The notes beneath the pieces were generated by a model. The model saw only the letters and a list, made by a program, of their open reading frames with translations. It was not told where the DNA came from and did not search any database. Both the position numbers and the translations under genes were made by a program. A DNA stretch of 33,554 bases from Coriobacteriia bacterium. Lineage in GTDB: Bacteria; Actinomycetota; Coriobacteriia; Coriobacteriales; Eggerthellaceae. Positions 23,990-28,974 of this stretch are shown piece by piece. Location: assembly GCA_030540225.1 (NCBI GenBank), contig JAUNWQ010000012.1, positions 1-33,554 of the forward strand, read 5' to 3'. The stretch's first letter is position 1. Every line of letters starts with the position of its first letter.

Positions 23990-24115
23990 TCAGGTGCCTT
24001 CAAGTGATGGGTCGTGCCAGGGCACGCGATAGGTTGGGCCTACGGGTTGGGCGTTGTGGCTCTGGAGCGCTTCGAGGGCTTGTTTGGCGGCTACAAGTTG
24101 TCGGCTTGTCATCAT
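23990..24115 (-). CDS. 41-aa small protein coupled to an XRE regulator
   Basis: A short open frame (MMTSRQLVAAKQALEALQ at its start; VPWHDPSLEGT at its end) whose first ATG overlaps the stop of the XRE gene (ATGA, 24112-24115). Such overlap usually marks a real, translationally coupled gene. The first half is a likely amphipathic helix; the second half is Pro/Trp-rich. I recognise no family. It may be a small partner, toxin or regulator of the XRE protein, or the remnant of a longer gene. Confidence 0.45.
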   Translation of the reverse strand: MMTSRQLVAAKQALEALQSHNAQPVGPTYRVPWHDPSLEGT

Positions 24116-24321
24116 GCGCGAAGGGAGTCGAACGCGCCTTCGATGAGGGTTTCGCCTGCAGGGCCCATCACGCGGGCAAGGGCTGCGATCTCGTTTAGCG
24201 TGAGCGTGCCAGGATGGCGCTCCACTTGGGCATATTTCGATATCGGCAAATCGATAGCGTCCGCACATTGCTGTGCCGTTAGCCCTGATGCCTCGCGTGC
24301 GCGTGTGAGCCAGTTTTTCAC
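24112..24321 (-). CDS. Small XRE-family helix-turn-helix protein
   Basis: A 69-aa single-domain DNA-binding protein. Residues about 14-36 (LTAQQCADAIDLPISKYAQVERH) form the helix-turn-helix, followed by TLTLNEIAALARVMG, a typical end of a Cro/CI-type domain. GTG at 24321 has GGGAGG four bases upstream. It is divergent from the S24 repressor gene at 24434, with 112 bases between them, an arrangement like CI/Cro or antitoxin modules. Its stop overlaps the start of the 41-aa gene. No phage genes are nearby. Confidence 0.8.
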   Translation of the reverse strand: MKNWLTRAREASGLTAQQCADAIDLPISKYAQVERHPGTLTLNEIAALARVMGPAGETLIEGAFDSLRA

Positions 24322-24433
24322 GCCGCCTCCCTTCCCGTGAATTCGGCGCTATTAAGTTTAACGGGTAAGAAAGTCTCGTCAATCGAGGGAATATGCAAGT
24401 TTGGTAGCATTGTTGCGGCAATGGGAGGTGCGC
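24322..24433. promoter_or_regulatory. Divergent promoter/operator region of the two XRE genes
   Basis: This 112-base AT-richer spacer must hold both promoters. Plus-strand TTGGTAGCAT (24401-24410) contains an extended -10. A dyad CATTG-N6-CAATG (24408-24423) overlaps it and could be an operator. TTAAGTTTAA (about 24353-24362) is a second AT-rich dyad. Exact sites are uncertain. Confidence 0.4.
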
Positions 24434-25102
24434 GTGAGCGATACGAAGGACAATGCGATCGGCAACAACATCAGGGCGGTGCGCGTTGATGCGGGGTTGA
24501 CCCAAACCGAGTTTGCGAAGCGCCTCCAAGTTTCCCAGACCACGGTTTCGTCGTGGGAGACGGGCAGCTCGCAACCTCGTCGCAGCAATCTCTTTATCCT
24601 GCTTGATGAGTTTCCCGATCTCACTCTTGAGGATATCAACAGCGAGAAGAACGGTTTTGCTCGCCGGTCTCTTCGCCGCTCGAATGATTCGCAACCTGAA
24701 CAAGCGCCATTGCTCGGGCGTGTTGCGGCGGGCGCTCCGCGCGATGCGTTCCCCATCGAGGAGTACGTCGCCGTGCCGCATTCGCTGCATGAGCGCTATC
24801 CGAACGCGTTCTACCTGCGGATATCCGGCGAGTCGATGAACCGCGTGCTACCGAACGGCTGTCTGGCGCTCGTTGTGCCCGAGTCCGAGGTGGTCGATGG
24901 GCACGTGTACGTGTTCGGGACGGAAAACGGCGACTTCGCGGTGAAGCGCGCAAGCGTTACCGAGGACCGCATCACGCTCATGCCCGATTCCTACCTTCCC
25001 GGATACGAGCCGATCGAGTTCACTCGAAGCGGAGAGCACCCCCTCCCGCGCGTGATCGGGCGGGTGGTGTGGTTTACCATGCCGGAGAGATTCCGCGTCT
25101 AG
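24434..25102 (+). CDS. XRE-S24 self-cleaving repressor (LexA/CI-like)
   Basis: A 222-aa regulator with an N-terminal helix-turn-helix (about 21-45, GLTQTEFAKRLQVSQTTVSSWETG) and a C-terminal S24 LexA-type protease domain. The self-cleavage Ala-Gly bond is A99-G100 in GRVAAGAP. The catalytic serine is S134 in SGESM and the lysine K171 in FAVKRAS. Proteins of this type are inactivated by RecA-stimulated or other induced self-cleavage. GTG at 24434 has GGGAGG five bases upstream. It is divergent from the small XRE gene. No integrase or phage structural gene lies in the window, so it is either a domesticated phage switch or a chromosomal stress regulator. A hairpin follows at 25179. Confidence 0.88.
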   Translation: MSDTKDNAIGNNIRAVRVDAGLTQTEFAKRLQVSQTTVSSWETGSSQPRRSNLFILLDEFPDLTLEDINSEKNGFARRSLRRSNDSQPEQAPLLGRVAAGAPRDAFPIEEYVAVPHSLHERYPNAFYLRISGESMNRVLPNGCLALVVPESEVVDGHVYVFGTENGDFAVKRASVTEDRITLMPDSYLPGYEPIEFTRSGEHPLPRVIGRVVWFTMPERFRV

Positions 25103-25178
25103 CTTTCACGGCCAGCGTGTCGGGGCTTGCGCGCCCTTTCCTGTAATCCCAGTTCAAAGGCACGCGAAAGTAAGCCGC

Positions 25179-25229
25179 CGAACCACGTGCCGCCGATCTT
25201 TCCTGCAAAGGTGCGGCGGGTTCGTTTTG
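25179..25229 (+). terminator. Imperfect terminator hairpin after the S24 repressor
   Basis: CGAACCACGTGCCGCC (from 25179) pairs imperfectly with GGTGCGGCGGGTTC (25210-25223) and is followed by TTCGTTTTG, the same tail seen at the mscL terminator. Confidence 0.5.
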
Positions 25230-25369
25230 GTGGAGCAGGTGCGTCTGGACGGGGCAGGCACGCTTAGGCGGGGCGGGCGCGTCTTCGCCGCCGCTGCGAA
25301 AACGGCCGCATGGCATCGGTTGTCTGGAAATCGTCCGGTCCCGTTCCTCTCTTGTCTCGAAATCGACTC
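25230..25369. other. Non-coding spacer before element B
   Basis: Together with the terminator and element B, this belongs to a 520-base stretch (25103-25622) without a gene. I see only GC-rich sequence with no supported promoter or reading frame here. Confidence 0.4.
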
Positions 25370-25519
25370 GTCGTGGACAAAAAATCACCGATATGTGAGG
25401 AGTTGCAATAGGGAAACTTTATGTTGAACTTTCTGACCTGGGAAAATGCGTGAGGTGAGTTCGCGTATCCTCTCCTTCGCCTTCGAATGGCTCACATATC
25501 GACGATTTCTGTCCACGAC
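25370..25519. repeat. 150-bp element with about 30-bp inverted termini (element B)
   Basis: The arms at 25370-25399 and 25491-25519 are inverted copies: outer GTCGTGGACA, then an A-rich run, TC, a variable pair, and CGATATGTGAG, with one single-base length difference and a few mismatches. The termini resemble those of element A (299-474): CGTG-K-AC, A-run, TC-N-N-CGATA-W-GT. The 91-bp cores of A and B show no clear similarity. It ends about 100 bases before the large membrane-protein gene. Confidence 0.72.
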
Positions 25520-25609
25520 TTCGCGAATTCGGGAAATAAGCTTGCTCGCGCGGCGCCGATCTTGATGTGGGGGCGCGGTGGAAGTGGGCGCATCGCGCGA
25601 CATCGCGCT

Positions 25610-25615
25610 TATACT
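25610..25615 (+). promoter_or_regulatory. Possible -10 box for the large membrane-protein gene
   Basis: TATACT lies 7 bases before the ATG at 25623, so transcripts from it would be leaderless or nearly so. No -35 consensus is seen at 17 bases. Confidence 0.25.
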
Positions 25616-25622
25616 TGGGAGC

Positions 25623-28181
25623 ATGGCTAACAACGATCAGGGATACGATCCGTTCGAGCCGGGCCATTCCACACCCGAGTTCGAGCAGTTCGCGCGAGAA
25701 AATCAAAAATATCGGAAGGCGAGTCACGCTCGGGGTGGTGCGGGTGGACAAAAGCGCATGCCATCGTCGGGTGCGCGCTCGCGCTCGGCTGCTGCGAGCG
25801 GTGCAGGGTCGCGAGCAGCGGGTTCTCGCAATGTGAACTCGCGCGCGGCCAGCTCCCGAAGCGGCTCGCCTCGTGCGGCTGCTCCTGCGGGAAGGGGCGG
25901 CTCGCCGTCTTCCGGCGGCTCGGGCAAGCACGCTTCGCGTGGCGCAGGCAAGACGCTACCGCAGATACGTGCTGCCGACAGGCGCAAAACAGCAGGTCGA
26001 ACGGCTGCCCCTATGCAGAAGGCGCCTTCGCGCTCTTCGCGGCCCGTATCTTCGCAGCCTCCCCTGCAGGCGCCCGAGCCTCAGGCCGTGCTCGCTCGTG
26101 CGCACAGCAAGGCGCACAACGTCGTAGGGGTTCTCGTCTGCGTGTTGCTGGCAATCGCGCTCGAGGTGTTCGGCTACAACTTCCAGTTCTTCTACTCGAT
26201 GACCTACCCCGACACGGGGAGCTACCTCGTCAACGGGGCGCAGCCCTCGCAAGTGGGCACGATTACGCTCGATTCCTCGTCGAGCTCGTTTGAGATCACG
26301 GGGCTCAACTCCACCGTGCGCTCCATCCACTTCACGCCGGTGCTCTCCGATGCCGCAGGCGCCGCGAAGGCGACCGACAGCAAGATCCAGGTCGTCATCT
26401 CGCTCGCCGACGAGGGTAACGCGAACTACTACGCGAACCCGGCCGTGTCGGTCGACCCCGCCGACCCCGCGACTACCTACATCTCGCTCGACCCCGCCGG
26501 CAAGTGCCATTCCATCAAGGTGAACATGACGAACCTCGCGGACATCGGCGCAGTTCAGGTTTCGGGTATATCGCTCAATCAGAAGGTTCCGTTCGATTTC
26601 GACCCGCTGCGCGCGGGCTCGGTGCTCGCCATCCTGCTCGTGCTCTTCGCGCTGCGGCCCGCGTCGGGCCTCTACAGCCGCGTTCGCGACTCGCGCCTGG
26701 CGAGCCACCGTATCCTTATCGTCGCGCTCGTCGCCGTGCAGTGCGTGGTCGTGCTTGCGCTCGTTTTCTCCAACTCGCACTACGTGTCCTTGACGCAGAC
26801 GCCGTCCTACGAGAACCAGTTCCAGTATCAAAAGCTCGCCGTTGCGCTCACTCAGGGGCATTTGTACTTGAACGACGTGCCCTCCGACGCGCTGCAGGCG
26901 ATGGCGAACCCCTACGATACGCAGGCGCGCGCGGCGCAGGGCGTGCCCTATCTTTGGGACCATGCGTACTTCCACGGGAAGTATTACGTTTACTTCGGCA
27001 TCCTGCCGTGCCTTGTGTTCTACGTGCCGTGGCTGCTCGTGACGCATACAGGCTTTCCGACGTGGTTCGGCATCGCCATCTGCGACTGCGTCTATGCGGC
27101 GGGGCTTATGTACCTGCTCTCGGCGGTGTGCCGTCGTTGGTTCCCGCGCACGTCGATTGGGGTGCTCGTGGTGCTCGATGTGATGCTGTTCGTCGCGGGC
27201 GGCGGCATCATCCTCGCGCGCACGCCGTCGATGTACTTCATGCCCGAGGCGATGTCGCTCGCACTCGTCTCGTGGGGCTTGGGACTGTGGGTCTCGGGCA
27301 CCTCGCGCGGCTATATCGAGCGGGGGAAGATCGTGCTTGGCGCGCTGCTCATCGCGCTCACCATGGCCTCCCGCCCGCAGATGGTGCTCTCCGCGGTGTT
27401 CGGGCTCGTCCTTTTCTGGCCGTTTTTGCGCGACTCGAAGGGCAATCGCGGGGCCAGGCGGGACGTCATGGGCGCCTTCAAGGTGGCGATGGTGCCGTTT
27501 GTGCTGGTCGCTGTTGCGGTGCTGGCTTACAACGCCGCGCGATTCGGCTCGCCGTTCGACTTCGGCGCGAACTACAACCTCACCACGAACGATATGACCC
27601 ATCGAGGGTTCCACCTCGACCGCATTCCGTTCGGGCTCTACGCATACCTCTTCCAGCCGCCCGTGTTCGGTAGCCAGTTCCCGTTCCTGCGGCAGGCCTA
27701 CCTCGACCCTGCGTACCAGGGCATCACCATCTACGAGCCCATGTTCGGCGGCTACTTCTTCCTGTATCCGATGACGCTTGCCGTTTTGGGCATCGTCATC
27801 GGGCGTGTGCGCGCGCAGCTTAAGGAGCAGCGACTTTTGCCGCTGTTCGTGGCGCTTGTGTGCGTGGCCTTCGCGCTGTGCATCTTCGATTTGCAGGGCG
27901 CGGGCATCCTCATGCGCTACGTGTGTGATTTCGGGTTGTTCTTCGCACTGGCAGGCGCGATTGTGTTCCTTGCGCTTCTGCAGGTCAAGAGCGAAAAGCG
28001 CCTCACAAAAGACTGGACGACGCAATTCTCTGCCATAGGCTCGCGCGGGGCTGTTGCGGTGGCGGGCGAGGGCGCCGAAACCGTGTCGGTGTACCGTATC
28101 TCGCTGTACTTCATGTTCGCGACGCTTGTGCTCATGGTGATCATGAACGTCATGCTCTGGAATGTTTTCGGCATGTATTAA
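25623..28181 (+). CDS. Large polytopic membrane protein, GT-C glycosyltransferase-like
   Basis: An 852-aa membrane protein with no certain family. Layout: a disordered Ser/Ala/Gly/Arg-rich cytoplasmic tail (about 1-145), a first membrane segment (about 165-185, VVGVLVCVLLAIALEVFGY), an extracytoplasmic beta-rich domain (about 190-330, with Asp/Ser/Thr-rich strands), then about ten membrane segments to the C-terminus. The block YFHGKYYVYFGILPCLVFYVPWLL resembles a sequence common in GT-C type lipid-linked-sugar glycosyltransferases and related envelope proteins. ATG at 25623 has only GGGA upstream; an in-frame GTG at 25578 is an alternative. It stands alone, between element B and the copper operon. 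A role in cell-surface glycan assembly is inference. Confidence 0.7.
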   Translation: MANNDQGYDPFEPGHSTPEFEQFARENQKYRKASHARGGAGGQKRMPSSGARSRSAAASGAGSRAAGSRNVNSRAASSRSGSPRAAAPAGRGGSPSSGGSGKHASRGAGKTLPQIRAADRRKTAGRTAAPMQKAPSRSSRPVSSQPPLQAPEPQAVLARAHSKAHNVVGVLVCVLLAIALEVFGYNFQFFYSMTYPDTGSYLVNGAQPSQVGTITLDSSSSSFEITGLNSTVRSIHFTPVLSDAAGAAKATDSKIQVVISLADEGNANYYANPAVSVDPADPATTYISLDPAGKCHSIKVNMTNLADIGAVQVSGISLNQKVPFDFDPLRAGSVLAILLVLFALRPASGLYSRVRDSRLASHRILIVALVAVQCVVVLALVFSNSHYVSLTQTPSYENQFQYQKLAVALTQGHLYLNDVPSDALQAMANPYDTQARAAQGVPYLWDHAYFHGKYYVYFGILPCLVFYVPWLLVTHTGFPTWFGIAICDCVYAAGLMYLLSAVCRRWFPRTSIGVLVVLDVMLFVAGGGIILARTPSMYFMPEAMSLALVSWGLGLWVSGTSRGYIERGKIVLGALLIALTMASRPQMVLSAVFGLVLFWPFLRDSKGNRGARRDVMGAFKVAMVPFVLVAVAVLAYNAARFGSPFDFGANYNLTTNDMTHRGFHLDRIPFGLYAYLFQPPVFGSQFPFLRQAYLDPAYQGITIYEPMFGGYFFLYPMTLAVLGIVIGRVRAQLKEQRLLPLFVALVCVAFALCIFDLQGAGILMRYVCDFGLFFALAGAIVFLALLQVKSEKRLTKDWTTQFSAIGSRGAVAVAGEGAETVSVYRISLYFMFATLVLMVIMNVMLWNVFGMY

Positions 28182-28376
28182 TGCTGGTGCGAGGCGCCGT
28201 CTGACGCGGCTGCAGTGTGGGCAGAAGGCCCATCGGCCTGCTTGCGATAGCACCTCCCGGGCGCTTCGCCGAATCCATTGCGGGCTGCCTTGCGGAAGTT
28301 CTGGCGCTCGCAGATCGCGTCGCTCGGCGGCAGGTGACCCGCCCCCGCTCAGTTTCGCCACTTCGCATGTTTTCCC

Positions 28377-28404
28377 TTGCATATACCCCTAGAGGGTATA
28401 TAAT
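28377..28404 (+). promoter_or_regulatory. Promoter of the csoR-copA operon
   Basis: TTGCAT (28377-28382) and TATAAT (28399-28404) are separated by 16 bases. The spacer is filled by the first CsoR operator, so repressor binding would directly block RNA polymerase. Confidence 0.85.
28382..28400. promoter_or_regulatory. CsoR operator 1
   Basis: TATACCCCTAGAGGGTATA is a near-perfect dyad with seven-base arms TATACCC/GGGTATA, the typical CsoR box form. It overlaps the promoter spacer and -10. Confidence 0.85.
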
Positions 28405-28416
28405 GCCGACCGTAAG

Positions 28417-28433
28417 ATACCTCCAGGGGGTAT
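28417..28433. promoter_or_regulatory. CsoR operator 2
   Basis: ATACCTCCAGGGGGTAT is a second CsoR-type dyad (arms ATACC/GGTAT), centred about 34 bases after the first and downstream of the -10. Two boxes suggest cooperative or roadblock repression. Confidence 0.72.
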
Positions 28434-28455
28434 GCGGAAGGAAGGGAAGGTTGCG

Positions 28456-28971
28456 ATGGCCAAGGCAAACGGCAAGCGCTCGGTAGAGGATGCGGACAAG
28501 GTCTCGGCTGATGGCGAGCCCGCTGCCGAGCACAGCGACGCTCCGGTTGACGCCTCATGCGACCGCGCTCCAGCTGCCGCCAAGTGCGACGATGTTGCCG
28601 GCGACGCTTCTTCGTCAGCGTCTTCTCGTCCGGGCGTCGGGCACGCCGCCTGCGAAAGCAAGGGCTCGCGTGCGCAAAGCTGCTGCTGCCACCATAAGGC
28701 AACGCCGCGCTCGGAGGAGTTCCAGCGCGACCTGCAGAAGCGCCTCAACCGGGCAATCGGCCAGCTCAACGGCGTGAAAGCCATGATCGACGACAACCGC
28801 TACTGCGGGGACGTCCTAACGCAGCTCGCCGCCGCGGAGTCCGCCGTGCATTCCATTTCCGCCATCCTTCTGCAAAACCACCTGGAGACCTGCGTCGTCG
28901 AGCAAATCGAGGCGGGCAACACCGCCATCATCGACGAGGCGATGCAGCTCATCAAGAAGTTTGCGAGGTAG
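28456..28971 (+). CDS. csoR: Copper-sensing repressor CsoR with Cys-rich N-terminal extension
   Basis: Represses the copper operon until Cu(I) binds. The C-terminal half (about 86-171) is a standard CsoR four-helix protomer with the Cu ligands C117 (NRYCGDVL), H142 and C146 (QNHLETCV). The usual protein is about 90-120 aa; this one is 171 because of an 85-residue N-terminal extension that is low-complexity, acidic and cysteine-bearing (C35, C44, C66, and the cluster C76-C77-C78-H79-H80). ATG at 28456 has GGAAGG upstream; an ATG at 28432 lies in operator 2. It is first in the operon and ends 3 bases before copA. The Cys-His cluster may bind copper itself; that is inference. Confidence 0.93.
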   Translation: MAKANGKRSVEDADKVSADGEPAAEHSDAPVDASCDRAPAAAKCDDVAGDASSSASSRPGVGHAACESKGSRAQSCCCHHKATPRSEEFQRDLQKRLNRAIGQLNGVKAMIDDNRYCGDVLTQLAAAESAVHSISAILLQNHLETCVVEQIEAGNTAIIDEAMQLIKKFAR

Positions 28972-28974
28972 AAG

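Noticed and set aside
23990..25102. Prophage border
   Set aside because: Only repressor-like genes are present; no integrase, attachment repeats, replication or structural genes on either side.
25956..28382. 808-codon minus-strand open frame opposite the large membrane protein
   Set aside because: Low-complexity charged translation with no start signal; opposite a gene with clear membrane segments.
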